A DNA stretch of 64,000 nt from Dethiothermospora halolimnae (GCF_037577855.1 NZ_JBAKFX010000017.1:1-64000); one strand, 5' to 3'; shown: positions 1 to 8,100, counted from the stretch's first letter. Numbers and translations are program-made. The notes: generated from the sequence alone by a model not told the origin.

Positions 1-333
1 ATCCTTTTACGTGGTTTTTCGCAAATTCTATTGTAAAAGGATGCTTTTATTTTGTAAAGATTTATTTCAAAATTTCCAGTAAAAATAGGAATTTATTGAT
101 TTCTACCTTATCTTAATCTAATCTTGTAAATCCAAGGGCTATCGCCCATTAAAATTTTTGAGATGCGAAACTTCTGATATTCCATATATTATATTGCTGT
201 AACATATATTTGCTACAACAAAAGTTGGCTTATATTCTATAAGTGTTAATTTGTACTATAATCTTTATATACCTTGATATAACTTTATTCTACCACCTGA
301 TTATTTATAAAAAATTAGTTTTTTTTACATACT
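1..333. other. Non-coding left edge
   Basis: No supported gene is seen. The first 42 bases form an inverted repeat (ATCCTTTTAC and GTAAAAGGAT about 20 bases apart) and a small GGGC/GCCC hairpin lies near 137-147. The rest is AT-rich spacer. An upstream gene may end just outside the window. Confidence 0.5.
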
Positions 334-362
334 AAGAAAACAGACGGCTAACTTTAGCCGTC
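334..362 (-). terminator. Intrinsic terminator of the cupin gene
   Basis: An 8-bp GC-rich stem (GACGGCTA/TAGCCGTC) is followed on the minus strand by a T-rich stretch. The hairpin abuts the cupin stop codon. Confidence 0.75.
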
Positions 363-709
363 TATTTATGTCCTTCCTCTGGTACTATACATATAAACTC
401 CAGAGTCTCTTTTCCCTTGTTCATAAATTGATGTAATTTCCCTGCTGGTACATAGGCAAAGGATCCTGCCTTTATTTCCTTATCTTCCCCTTCTAAGTGG
501 AGTACCCCTTCTCCCTTTATTATATAGTTTATATGGGGCCAAGGATGGGTGTGTCTTGGGGTATGACCTCCTTCTCCAAGTTCAAATACCCTCATTACAT
601 GACCTTCCCACCCCTCTTTAGGTGATATTAAAACCTTCATAAGGGCATCTTTAACCTCTGGGTTATTAATTCTTTTTTCCTTCACATTATCCTTATGGGA
701 TACTATCAT
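362..709 (-). CDS. Small single-domain cupin protein
   Basis: The 115-residue protein is a single conserved beta-barrel cupin. Cupin motif 1 is visible as GGHTPRHTHPWPHINYII, giving the His-rich metal site, and motif 2 as the later stretch with G-S-F-A-Y-V-P-A-G-K-L-H-Q-F. Such proteins bind a divalent metal and act as small-molecule-binding or isomerase/dioxygenase-like enzymes; the substrate cannot be read from sequence. The ATG is set by a GGAGG site 8 bases upstream. It lies 30 bases downstream of the RNA methyltransferase gene on the same strand, so co-transcription is likely. Confidence 0.8.
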   Translation of the reverse strand: MIVSHKDNVKEKRINNPEVKDALMKVLISPKEGWEGHVMRVFELGEGGHTPRHTHPWPHINYIIKGEGVLHLEGEDKEIKAGSFAYVPAGKLHQFMNKGKETLEFICIVPEEGHK

Positions 710-739
710 TTCTTTTTCCTCCTTTATTTTTTGTTAAAC

Positions 740-1876
740 CTAAGCCTTTGGAGGTCTAGGTCCATAATATTGATAATAATCTACCTTTATTCTTCCATTG
801 TATAGTTTTCTCCTTTTATCTGACTTTTTACCATATAACTTTTCAAATCCCTCTTCTGATGTAAGTATATATATAGACCATGTATCTAAGGCCCTTAATT
901 TCTTACCTAATCCTTTATACAATATTTCTATTTCTGGTTTTTCACCTAATCTTTCTCCATAGGGTGGATTAGATATTATTACTCCATATTGATCTTTTAT
1001 ATTTACATCTAAAGCATCCTTCACATAAAAGTCTATACAATCATCAACCCCTGCTTCAAAGGCATTTTCCTTTGCCACTTCTATGGCTCTTTTATCAATA
1101 TCTGAGGCCTTTATATGTAGCTGGGTTTCTTGATCTATTGCTTTTAATGCACTGACCCTCTCTTCCTTCCAAACATCTTTGCCTATCATTGGCCAATCTT
1201 CAGAAGCAAAATTCCTTCCAAGACCGGGAGCTATGTTTTTACCTATCATTGCAGCTTCTATTGCTATGGTCCCAGAACCACAAAATGGGTCATATAATAT
1301 TCTGTCCTTATTCCAAAAACTGAGCTGTATCATTGATGCTGCAAGGGTTTCTTTAAGGGGGGCCTCTAAAGCCTTTTCCCTATACCCCCTTTTATGAAGA
1401 CCTACACCACTGGTATCTATGGTAAGTGTGGCTTTATCCTTTAGAAGTGCCACCTGTATTGTAAACTCCGGTCCCGTTTCTTCAAACCATTCTTTTTTAT
1501 ATTTTTCCTTTAGTTTCTCAACTACTGCTTTTTTCACTATGGATTGGCAGTCGGGAACACTATATAGTTCCGATTTTATTGACTTACCTGTAACCGTGAA
1601 CTTTCCATCTTCAGTTATCCATTTATCCCACGGAAGAGCCTTGGTCTTTTCAAATAATTCATCAAAGCTTGTGGCCTTAAACTCTCCTATTTTTAATAAT
1701 ACCCTATCTGCCGACCTAAGCCACAAATTTGTTTTAGCAATTGCCCTTTCATCACCTTTAAATGTTACCTTTCCATTCTCTACTTTTGTATCTGTATACC
1801 CTAAATTTTCAACTTCCCTTTTAACAACTGCTTCTAATCCAAAGGTTGATGTTGCTATTAATTCTATGTTAGACAT
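740..1876 (-). CDS. THUMP-domain class I SAM-dependent RNA methyltransferase (RlmL N-half / YpsC type)
   Basis: This 378-residue protein has the architecture of the rRNA m2G methyltransferases related to the N-terminal half of E. coli RlmL and to B. subtilis YpsC. A ferredoxin-like plus THUMP RNA-binding region covers about residues 1-155. The Rossmann methyltransferase domain follows, with SAM-binding DPFCGSG at 196-202 and the catalytic NPPYGERLGE at 303-312, which is typical of N2-guanine methylation. The length is right for the single-methyltransferase form rather than the ~700-residue RlmL fusion. AGGAGA lies upstream of the ATG. The 23S rRNA target is inferred from the family. Confidence 0.88.
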   Translation of the reverse strand: MSNIELIATSTFGLEAVVKREVENLGYTDTKVENGKVTFKGDERAIAKTNLWLRSADRVLLKIGEFKATSFDELFEKTKALPWDKWITEDGKFTVTGKSIKSELYSVPDCQSIVKKAVVEKLKEKYKKEWFEETGPEFTIQVALLKDKATLTIDTSGVGLHKRGYREKALEAPLKETLAASMIQLSFWNKDRILYDPFCGSGTIAIEAAMIGKNIAPGLGRNFASEDWPMIGKDVWKEERVSALKAIDQETQLHIKASDIDKRAIEVAKENAFEAGVDDCIDFYVKDALDVNIKDQYGVIISNPPYGERLGEKPEIEILYKGLGKKLRALDTWSIYILTSEEGFEKLYGKKSDKRRKLYNGRIKVDYYQYYGPRPPKA

Positions 1877-2058
1877 TATATCTCTCCTAATTTTATCTAT
1901 TTATATATCCATTTTAACAGAAAACCTCTTTTAGTGCTATAAGTAGTTCTCTATATCCTTATTCTTTGAATTTATAAAAAAAATATGTCCTGTATGTTAT
2001 ATATATATACTACTGGGTATATAAAGACTAGGTTAAATTATATAAGGGGGTAATATTA

Positions 2059-2433
2059 ATGAAAAGTTTAGGAGAATTTTTACAAACTGGAGATTGGAAA
2101 GGTGAGAAACACGTACCTGTAATACATATACCTGAAAAGGTTAAGGCAGAGGAATGTTTTGATTTAAAAGTATCTATCGGAGATGAAATCAAACATCCCA
2201 ATACAATGGAACACCATATTTCATGGTTTAAAGTATTCTTCCATCCAGAGGGAGCTAAATTCCCAATAGAAATAGCTACCCATAATTTCACTGCCCATGG
2301 TGAAGGGGAAGTATATGACGAACCAGTTTCTGTTTCAAATGTTAAATTAAATAAGTCAGGTACTATTCACGTAATCAGTTATTGTAACATTCATGGTCTT
2401 TGGGAAAATAGCAAAGATATTACAGTAGAATAA
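2059..2433 (+). CDS. Class II superoxide reductase (neelaredoxin-type)
   Basis: The protein reduces superoxide to hydrogen peroxide without releasing oxygen, the usual anaerobe alternative to SOD. At 124 residues it consists only of the Ig-like catalytic domain and lacks the N-terminal desulforedoxin domain of class I enzymes. Expected Fe(His)4Cys ligands are present: H18, H46, H52, C109 and H112 (CNIHGLW). The catalytic E16-K17 pair of EKHVPV is intact. A GGGGG site precedes the ATG and a strong terminator follows. A paralogue lies at 5417-5791; the two share the MxSLGxxLQTGDWKGEKHVPVIH start and nearly all ligand-proximal sequence. Confidence 0.93.
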   Translation: MKSLGEFLQTGDWKGEKHVPVIHIPEKVKAEECFDLKVSIGDEIKHPNTMEHHISWFKVFFHPEGAKFPIEIATHNFTAHGEGEVYDEPVSVSNVKLNKSGTIHVISYCNIHGLWENSKDITVE

Positions 2434-2472
2434 ATTTGTTAAAGGGTATATAATACATCCCTTTAATTTAGT

Positions 2473-2508
2473 AGCTGGGGGATTCATAATCCCCCAGCTA
2501 ATTTTTTT
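2473..2508 (+). terminator. Intrinsic terminator after superoxide reductase 1
   Basis: A 12-bp stem with loop CAT is followed by ATTTTTTTG. The stem sequence belongs to the dispersed GGGGGATT/AATCCCCC hairpin family, and this is the only copy with a proper T-tract. Confidence 0.85.
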
Positions 2509-2592
2509 GTTTTATATTCCCTCTTCATGACTACCATTAATTGGATTAATGTGTTAAAATATTGATGTATATTTTTATGAAGGGGGATTTGT

Positions 2593-3567
2593 ATGGCTAA
2601 TAATAAAGATAAAAATACAAAAGAAATAGACCCAATTAAAATAGTTTTAGCCTTTACAATAATTATGTTTCTAATACTAATCTTTTCTAATCTTTTCAAT
2701 TTTATTGGATGCGACCCTGCTATTCTAACTCTAATACTTTGGATAGTCTTTGCTATTATATTTTTATTTTTAATTCCCCTAGCTAACTTCACTAGCAAAG
2801 TTAAAAAAAATAAAATCTATATAAAAGAGAATATTATTTTAGTTTTAAGGACTATAGTAACTCTAGCCTCTATTTATAGTGTTTATTCCATCTTTTATAA
2901 ACCCTATGGGTATATTAATAATAATAAATATTTTTTTAATACAATTTTTTATTTAGACTTTCTTTTGATTATTATGACATTAATTAATATTTTAAAAGAT
3001 CAGGTTCTAGATGCTAAAAAAAAATCTAAAAGCATACCTTCATTTCTAGGAAGACTAGTCCTTATACTTATAACAGTTATTTCAATAATAGCCACTGTTA
3101 ATTCTATATATGATTCTAAAAAGGTTATTTCCCTAGAAAACATAAAAAAGCCATCGTCAATATATATCTATGAAGATAGCTTTAAAAAAATCGGTGAAAT
3201 ATCAAATGAAAATTTAATTAATGATTTCTATGATGAGATAGCCAATCTAAATGTAGAAAATATGAGAAATATTGATAAGTTATACTATATTGCCATGAGG
3301 AAAAAAGCCGACCTTTACTGTAGACTAAAGCCTTCCTATGGTTCCCATGAACTAGCTCTTTTTGAAGATAAAAGCTTAGATGACGGATTTATTCAAGGAA
3401 TGTATATCTATGATAATGGTGAATTTTATATAGTAGACAATGACTCTGAAATTACTTTTTTAAATATATTATTTAACAATAGTAAATTTGATTATTATAA
3501 ACTCGACCTTTCTGATGATTTAACTAATAGAATAATAGAGGCTATAAATACTTTAGATGCTGAATAA
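2593..3567 (+). CDS. Uncharacterised membrane protein, paralogue A
   Basis: I do not recognise the family. The 324-residue protein has about five hydrophobic helices in the first 175 residues (near 16-40, 46-65, 84-105, 115-135, 150-170) and then a soluble C-terminal domain of about 145 residues. It is clearly paralogous to 4167-5171: both have IYSVYSIFYKPY or IYSIFYKPYQY in the third helix, SLENxKxP after the last helix, NxxNLDxLYY, LDDGFxQxxYIYDNGE and a similar acidic end. GGGGG lies 7 bases before the ATG. It follows a superoxide reductase gene after a terminator, so it is probably a separate unit. Function unknown. Confidence 0.75.
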   Translation: MANNKDKNTKEIDPIKIVLAFTIIMFLILIFSNLFNFIGCDPAILTLILWIVFAIIFLFLIPLANFTSKVKKNKIYIKENIILVLRTIVTLASIYSVYSIFYKPYGYINNNKYFFNTIFYLDFLLIIMTLINILKDQVLDAKKKSKSIPSFLGRLVLILITVISIIATVNSIYDSKKVISLENIKKPSSIYIYEDSFKKIGEISNENLINDFYDEIANLNVENMRNIDKLYYIAMRKKADLYCRLKPSYGSHELALFEDKSLDDGFIQGMYIYDNGEFYIVDNDSEITFLNILFNNSKFDYYKLDLSDDLTNRIIEAINTLDAE

Positions 3568-3570
3568 TAT

Positions 3571-3610
3571 AAAGGGTTTTAGAATCTCTTAAGAGGATTT
3601 AAAACCCAAA
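3571..3610 (+). terminator. Probable terminator of membrane protein A
   Basis: A GGGTTTTA.../...TAAAACCC imperfect hairpin begins a few bases after the stop codon. The T-tract is weak. It also faces the convergent small ORF at 3629-3760. Confidence 0.5.
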
Positions 3611-3628
3611 ATTATTTATAAACTTATT

Positions 3629-3760
3629 TTAAAAGTTTACTATTCTATTAAAAATAACAACTAAATGGTCTAACCCGTATCTGTTTATAGTGAAAAATGC
3701 TATCGAACCAAAAACTAATAATAAAGTGATTATGAAAATACCCTTTTTATTTTTTTTCAT
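3629..3760 (-). CDS. Small single-pass membrane protein (43 aa)
   Basis: This short ORF has a near-perfect ribosome site, GGAGG followed by TAGTAT and ATG. It encodes MKKNKKGIFIITLLLVFGSI and then AFFTINRYGLDHLVVIFNRI before a short end. The layout is a lysine-rich N-terminus, one membrane helix (about residues 7-24) and a short outside tail. It could be a signal-anchored peptide or a small regulator of a neighbouring membrane protein. It is transcribed against the two membrane-protein paralogues and sits exactly between them. The family is not recognised; reality rests on the SD and the helix. Confidence 0.6.
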   Translation of the reverse strand: MKKNKKGIFIITLLLVFGSIAFFTINRYGLDHLVVIFNRIVNF

Positions 3761-4166
3761 ATACTACCTCCTTTCTTATTAATGACGTTAAGATAATATA
3801 ACCTATTTTTACCACTGGCTATTTATATGTATCTTATGGAACAATAAAACCTTTCTCTTATCAAGACTTTTATTAATACCTGATAAATTTATCACTTTAA
3901 TTCTCCTTCTAATCTATCTCTAACTTTTAAAAATATATTTGCTTTTTTGAGTAATTATTTTATTTATTTTAGTTCATTGTACCATATTTGTTGTTTTTTT
4001 GTAACTTTTTCTTATGTTTTTTACTGTTTTCTAACAACACACAAAAGCCGTGTTAACTAAAAAGTCTATTTTAGCGAAATAGCTCAATCAAATCCCTTCT
4101 TTTTTTATATTTAATATGTTAAAATATGGTTATGTCATTTGTTTACTAAATGTTAGGGGGATTTAT
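3761..4166. other. AT-rich intergenic region
   Basis: No gene is supported. The stretch must carry the divergent promoters of the small ORF (-) and membrane protein B (+). A TTAACGTCATT segment near 3780 and T-rich runs are present, but I could not assign a clear -35/-10 pair. Confidence 0.4.
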
Positions 4167-5171
4167 ATGAATAAAGGTAAACTGGAAAATCTAGAATCTA
4201 TTTTAATTATCATATTAGTTTTATGTGTTATATTTATAATATTTCAAGTTAGTTTAGTTGTGGAAAATAAAATAATATTTTTTATTCCTTGGATACTCCT
4301 TATTAATATATCACTTTTCTTTCTACCTCTGATAAACTTTATCCAGGAATATAGTGAAGAGAAAATCTACGTAAGAGAACATATTTTGTTGGTCCTTCAA
4401 GGGATCATGACACTTATTTTATGTTATGCTATTTATTCTATATTTTATAAACCCTATCAGTATATTGTTGATAATAGGACTTTTTTTTCTATATTATTCT
4501 ATTTAGTTATCGTTATTTTTGTAATAGCATTTATTAAAAATATAAGGGACAAAGTTATTAATGCAAAAAAAGACTCTAAAAGTAATTTAAGTTTTATGGG
4601 AAGAATATTATTAATTCCAGTAGGTATTGTTTTTGTCATAGCCCCTATTAACTTTTTATATCCCCCTGAAAAGACTATCTCATTGGAAAACTTAAAAAGA
4701 CCTATATCTATAGATATAGAGAAAAATTCTAATAAATCAAATAAAAAATCTTATATGGATATAAGGGGACTCCTTAATAGGGAATCCGTTGAAATGTCTG
4801 ATAAAAAATTAATTGATAAGCTATATAATGAAATAACAAATCTGGAGATTGAAAATATTAGAAATCTAGATAGACTATACTACCTTATCATGAAGGCAAA
4901 ACAGGATATCTATTATGAACTTACTCCTTCTTATGAAACTATTGGTATGGCCTTTGGCAGTAGACAAAGTTTGGATGATGGTTTTGTTCAACATATTTAT
5001 ATATATGATAATGGTGAAATAATAATAAAGGATGAGGCCCGTAGACTTGGCTTTTTTGATTCAATTTTACAAAAAAATAGAGATGATTATTATAGGGTAG
5101 CTATTTCAAAAGAATTAACTGAAGAATTAATAAATAAAATAAAAGCCTTAACTCAAAATGAAAAGGAATAA
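4167..5171 (+). CDS. Uncharacterised membrane protein, paralogue B
   Basis: The 334-residue start is chosen at 4167 because TTAGGGGG lies 7 bases upstream; an in-frame ATG at 4116 has no such site. The layout matches paralogue A: hydrophobic helices up to about residue 170, then SLENLKRP and a soluble domain with ISDKKLI-like and NLEIENIRNLDRLYY segments and LDDGFVQHIYIYDNGE. Paralogue B has an extra 20-residue Asn/Ser/Lys-rich insert after the last helix. The gene is followed after four bases by a large hairpin element and then superoxide reductase 2. Function unknown; the mirror-like pairing with the two reductases suggests an old duplication. Confidence 0.75.
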   Translation: MNKGKLENLESILIIILVLCVIFIIFQVSLVVENKIIFFIPWILLINISLFFLPLINFIQEYSEEKIYVREHILLVLQGIMTLILCYAIYSIFYKPYQYIVDNRTFFSILFYLVIVIFVIAFIKNIRDKVINAKKDSKSNLSFMGRILLIPVGIVFVIAPINFLYPPEKTISLENLKRPISIDIEKNSNKSNKKSYMDIRGLLNRESVEMSDKKLIDKLYNEITNLEIENIRNLDRLYYLIMKAKQDIYYELTPSYETIGMAFGSRQSLDDGFVQHIYIYDNGEIIIKDEARRLGFFDSILQKNRDDYYRVAISKELTEELINKIKALTQNEKE

Positions 5172-5174
5172 GTT

Positions 5175-5333
5175 AGGTGTTCGGAAGAAAATAATAAGTC
5201 AAAGATGCGACGGATATTTTGTATCAGACAAGGAGGCAGAATTCGTTGATAGTGGACTATCAGCGTGTTCTGCCGACGCGGTATGATGCAAAATAGACTA
5301 GCATACTGACTTATTATTTTTTCCCGAATGCCT
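5175..5333 (+). repeat. Structured ~160-bp hairpin element
   Basis: The ends 5175-5201 and 5307-5333 pair over 27 positions; the four non-Watson-Crick positions are three G-U and one A-C when read as plus-strand RNA. Inside are a second stem (ATTTTGTATCA at 5216 with TGATGCAAAAT at 5284) and a long hairpin, GGCAGAA/TTCTGCC enclosing GTTGATAG/CTATCAGC around a TGGA loop. It could be a palindromic mobile element, a structured RNA or an elaborate terminator. It starts 4 bases after a stop codon. Confidence 0.7.
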
Positions 5334-5416
5334 TATATTTCTTATATTAGAAGTTACATATATTATACTCCTTTTAGGAATACTAGTTATGAATTTCATT
5401 TATAAGGAGGCTTTTT

Positions 5417-5791
5417 ATGCAAAGTTTAGGTCAATTATTACAAACTGGAGACTGGAAAGGTGAAAAACATGTTCCTGTAATCCATCTTCCAAATACTATA
5501 AAAAAAGGTGAAGAAATTGAAGTGAAGGTTTCAATAGGAGATGAAATAAAACATCCCAATGAACTTAAACATCATATAAAATGGATTAAAGTTTTTTATT
5601 TCGGTGATGATGAGAAATTTCCAGTGCAAATAGGAGAGTTTAATTTTACTGCCCATGGAGAAGCAGGGGTATTCGCTGAACCTGTTGGAGTAACTCACTT
5701 TAAACTAGATAAACCGGGACATATATATGCTATGGCATATTGTAATATCCATGGACTTTGGGAAAATAAAATGGAACTTAGTTTTAAGTAG
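5417..5791 (+). CDS. Class II superoxide reductase, second copy
   Basis: The 124-residue protein is the paralogue of 2059-2433, with the same iron ligand set (H18, H46, H52, C109, H112) and E16-K17. Differences concentrate in exposed loops (for example FGDDEKFPVQIGEFNF against FHPEGAKFPIEIATHNF). It reduces superoxide in the cytoplasm using rubredoxin or a similar donor, by family knowledge. AAGGAGG is 7 bases before the ATG, and a terminator overlaps the stop codon, so it is probably monocistronic. Keeping two intact copies suggests different expression or a dosage need. Confidence 0.93.
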   Translation: MQSLGQLLQTGDWKGEKHVPVIHLPNTIKKGEEIEVKVSIGDEIKHPNELKHHIKWIKVFYFGDDEKFPVQIGEFNFTAHGEAGVFAEPVGVTHFKLDKPGHIYAMAYCNIHGLWENKMELSFK

Positions 5792-5813
5792 CTGATTATC
5801 AGCTACTTTTTTT
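5788..5813 (+). terminator. Intrinsic terminator of superoxide reductase 2
   Basis: GTAGCTGATTATCAGCTAC hairpin followed by seven T. The stop codon lies inside the stem. Confidence 0.85.
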
Positions 5814-5912
5814 AATGTTTGGTAGGTTCTGAATATATTACATTTATTTAGTTATATAATTTTTTATTTTTACTTTATAATATATTATATATACCATAAG
5901 GAAGGTGATAAT

Positions 5913-6578
5913 ATGAACGGTAGTGTTTTTGAGATAATAGGTCCCGATATGATAGGACCATCAAGTTCCCATACTGCTGGTGCCGCTAGACTTGGGAAGT
6001 TTGTACATAAGCTTATAAGTGGCAATATAGATAATATCGATTTTTTACTCCATGGTTCCTTTGCTAAAACATACCAAGGCCATGGTACCGATAGGGCTCT
6101 TATGGCGGGTATCCTTGGCTTTAATGAAAGTGATGAGAGATTAAGGGACTCCCTTAATATAGCTTCAAATAATAAAATTAAATATAAATTTATCGAAACA
6201 AATCTTGGCGATGTACATCCAAATACCGTTAAGTTTATCGTTAGATTTAAAGAAGGTGGTTCTTTAGAGGTAACCGGCTCTTCAATAGGTGGCGGTAATA
6301 TCAAGATAATAGAAATAAATGGATTGAAATTAGAATTTACAGGACAGTATCCTGCTATCCTTACAAAACATATAGATAATCCCGGTGTTGTTAATAATAT
6401 TACAAAATTATTGGCTAAATATGATATAAACATAGCCTTTATGAGTGTTTATAGACAGGATAAGGGGCAAGAAGCATCAATGGTTATAGAAACCGATGAC
6501 AAATTGGACCTACTGCTCCTTGATGATATAAAGAACATAAATGGTATCAAAAATGCATATATAATTAATTCTATATAA
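5913..6578 (+). CDS. sdaAB: L-serine dehydratase, beta subunit
   Basis: The 221-residue beta subunit of the iron-sulfur L-serine deaminase (serine to pyruvate and ammonia). The N-terminal domain has the family signature GPSSSHTAGAARLG (about residues 14-27) and HGSFAKTYQGHGTDRA. A C-terminal ACT domain begins near residue 148 (PAILTKHIDNPGVVNNITKL). AAGGAAGGTG precedes the ATG. It lies 13 bases upstream of the alpha subunit, forming the usual Gram-positive two-gene operon. Confidence 0.95.
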   Translation: MNGSVFEIIGPDMIGPSSSHTAGAARLGKFVHKLISGNIDNIDFLLHGSFAKTYQGHGTDRALMAGILGFNESDERLRDSLNIASNNKIKYKFIETNLGDVHPNTVKFIVRFKEGGSLEVTGSSIGGGNIKIIEINGLKLEFTGQYPAILTKHIDNPGVVNNITKLLAKYDINIAFMSVYRQDKGQEASMVIETDDKLDLLLLDDIKNINGIKNAYIINSI

Positions 6579-6591
6579 GGGCGGTGATTAC

Positions 6592-7473
6592 ATGAGATAT
6601 GACTTTAACAGTGGCAATGAACTTATTGACTTATGTAACAGGGAAAATAAAAAAATATGGGAAATAATGATTAATCGAGAAGAAGAAATCAGCGGTAATT
6701 CTAAAGAAGAAATATATAATGCCATGGTAAATAATTTAAAGGTAATGGAGGATTCAGTTAAAAAGGGATTTGAAGAAGATATTAAATCAGTAAGTGGTTT
6801 AATAGGTGGCGAAGCTAAGTTACTTAAAGAAAGATATGAAAATAACAAAACGGTATCGGGAACTATTATGTTAAAGGCCGTTTCAAGTTCCATGGCTGTA
6901 CTTGAAGTAAATGCTTCCATGGGAAGAATCATAGCAGCCCCCACTGCTGGGTCCTGTGGTATAATTCCAGGGGTTTTTATTACAATAGGTGACGAATTTG
7001 ATATTGACGATGATACCTTAGTTAAAGGACTTTTTACTGCTTCAGCTATTGGCTATATAGTGGCTAAAAATGCCACTGTATCGGGAGCTGAAGGTGGATG
7101 TCAAGCTGAAACCGGTACAGCAGCTGCCATGACCGCTGCAGCTATAGTGGAAATAATGGGTGGTGATATACATCAATGTCTTGATGCTGCAAGTATGACC
7201 TTTAAAAATATTATGGGACTTGTGTGTGATCCCGTTGCTGGATTAGTGGAAGTTCCTTGTCTAAAAAGAAATGCTATAGGTGCCGCCAATGCTTTGATAT
7301 CTGTGGATATGGCATTGGCAGGTATTAAAAGTATTATTCCCTTTGATGAGGTTGTTGAAGCTATGTATAGTGTTGGAAAGTCTTTATCCCATGATTTAAA
7401 GGAAACAAGTTTGGGAGGTATAGCCGCTTCTAAAACGGGAAAAAAATTATCTAAAGAAATTTTTAATAAATAA
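6592..7473 (+). CDS. sdaAA: L-serine dehydratase, alpha subunit (4Fe-4S)
   Basis: The 293-residue catalytic subunit carries the oxygen-labile [4Fe-4S] cluster. Conserved cysteines are visible in APTAGSCGIIPG, EGGCQAETGTAAAMTAAA, GLVCDPVAGLVEVPC and HQCLDAAS. The length is normal for the two-subunit enzyme. AAGGGCGGTG precedes the ATG. The last codons (Asn-Lys-stop) form the start of a degenerate tandem repeat that continues downstream. The dehydratase lets the cell use serine for energy and fits a strict anaerobe. Confidence 0.95.
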   Translation: MRYDFNSGNELIDLCNRENKKIWEIMINREEEISGNSKEEIYNAMVNNLKVMEDSVKKGFEEDIKSVSGLIGGEAKLLKERYENNKTVSGTIMLKAVSSSMAVLEVNASMGRIIAAPTAGSCGIIPGVFITIGDEFDIDDDTLVKGLFTASAIGYIVAKNATVSGAEGGCQAETGTAAAMTAAAIVEIMGGDIHQCLDAASMTFKNIMGLVCDPVAGLVEVPCLKRNAIGAANALISVDMALAGIKSIIPFDEVVEAMYSVGKSLSHDLKETSLGGIAASKTGKKLSKEIFNK

Positions 7474-7641
7474 GTTGGGGGATTACGAATCCCCCAACAA
7501 CTGGACTTAAACTAGGTCTTAATAAATAAGTTAGAGAGATTACTCCCTCCAACAACTGGATTTAAGTGGATTTTAATAAGTAAGTTAGGGGATTATTAGC
7601 TCCCGTTAAATGAACTAAAAAAATTGTTAATAAATAAATTG
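7465..7641 (+). repeat. Degenerate ~55-bp tandem repeat at the sdaAA stop
   Basis: Three units begin AATAARTAAGTT (about 7465, 7521 and 7575), with a fourth partial start AATAAATAAATTG. Each unit contains the AAT-AAA/AGT-TAA end of sdaAA and a GGGGATT/AATCCCC-type palindrome that decays along the array. The first palindrome (7474-7498) is an intact copy of the dispersed hairpin family. Confidence 0.6.
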
Positions 7642-7652
7642 TTATAATTTAC

Positions 7653-7686
7653 TTGACAAAATAGAATAATATAATTAGTATATAGT
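7653..7686 (+). promoter_or_regulatory. Probable tyrS promoter
   Basis: A consensus -35, TTGACA, is at 7653-7658. At a 17-base spacing lies TAGTAT (7676-7681) as -10. It is placed just upstream of the T-box leader. Confidence 0.6.
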
Positions 7687-7699
7687 ATAAAATAAATAT

Positions 7700-7927
7700 T
7701 AAAACACTGAAGGAGCAAAGTAGGTCTTTATGGTTACAACTTTAGAGAGTAGACTGGTGGTGAAAAGTCTATAGTACATAAAGAATCGAATTACACTCTG
7801 GAGTTTCAATGGGAAACCATTGCGTAAATCATACGTTATAATGATATAAAGGCATTTAAAAATGCAAATTAAGGTGGTACCACGGGTTTTCTCGTCCTTT
7901 AGGGATGAGAGGACCCTTTTTTTATTT
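7700..7927 (+). promoter_or_regulatory. Tyrosine T-box riboswitch with leader terminator
   Basis: This untranslated leader reads uncharged tRNA-Tyr. The T-box AAGGTGGTACCACGGG is at 7871-7886. The stem I region carries the usual AGAGAG and GGTG/GAAAAG elements, and the candidate specifier is TAC (7792-7794) in GAATTACACTC, matching tyrosine and the downstream gene. The competing terminator pairs CTCGTCC with GGATGAG and GGGT with ACCC, ending in TTTTTTTATTT at about 7917. Uncharged tRNA should stabilise the antiterminator and switch on tyrS. Confidence 0.93.
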
Positions 7928-7933
7928 GAAATA

Positions 7934-7958
7934 AGTTGGGGGATTATGAATCCCCCAA
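7934..7958 (+). repeat. Dispersed hairpin repeat copy
   Basis: Palindrome GTTGGGGGATT/AATCCCCCAAC with loop ATG, followed by AACT. It lies between the T-box terminator and tyrS and has no T-tract. Confidence 0.75.
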
Positions 7959-7976
7959 CAACTAGCCAAATTAGAA

Positions 7977-8100
7977 ATTGACAATTGGCAGGGCACAATT
8001 AAGGTATAACTCGGCTGAAGCCGATTTAAAATATAATATTTTACGAACAAAGTGAGTAAAATCACCTTAATTGTCAACTGTCCACTGTCAATTGTCAATT
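7977..8100. repeat. Composite palindromic element in the tyrS leader
   Basis: The outer arms are simple-sequence inverted repeats built of ATTGACAATTG-type words ending in AATTAAGGT/ACCTTAATT. Inside are the hairpins TCGGCTGAAGCCGA and ATTTTACGAA...GAGTAAAAT. The latter 25-base core recurs inverted at 17457-17481 with three differences. The element lies wholly between the T-box terminator and the tyrS ribosome site. Confidence 0.6.

Noticed and set aside
1419..1934. 171-codon plus-strand ORF over the RNA methyltransferase gene
   Set aside because: Antisense to a gene with full domain support; Ser/Phe-rich composition typical of a shadow frame.
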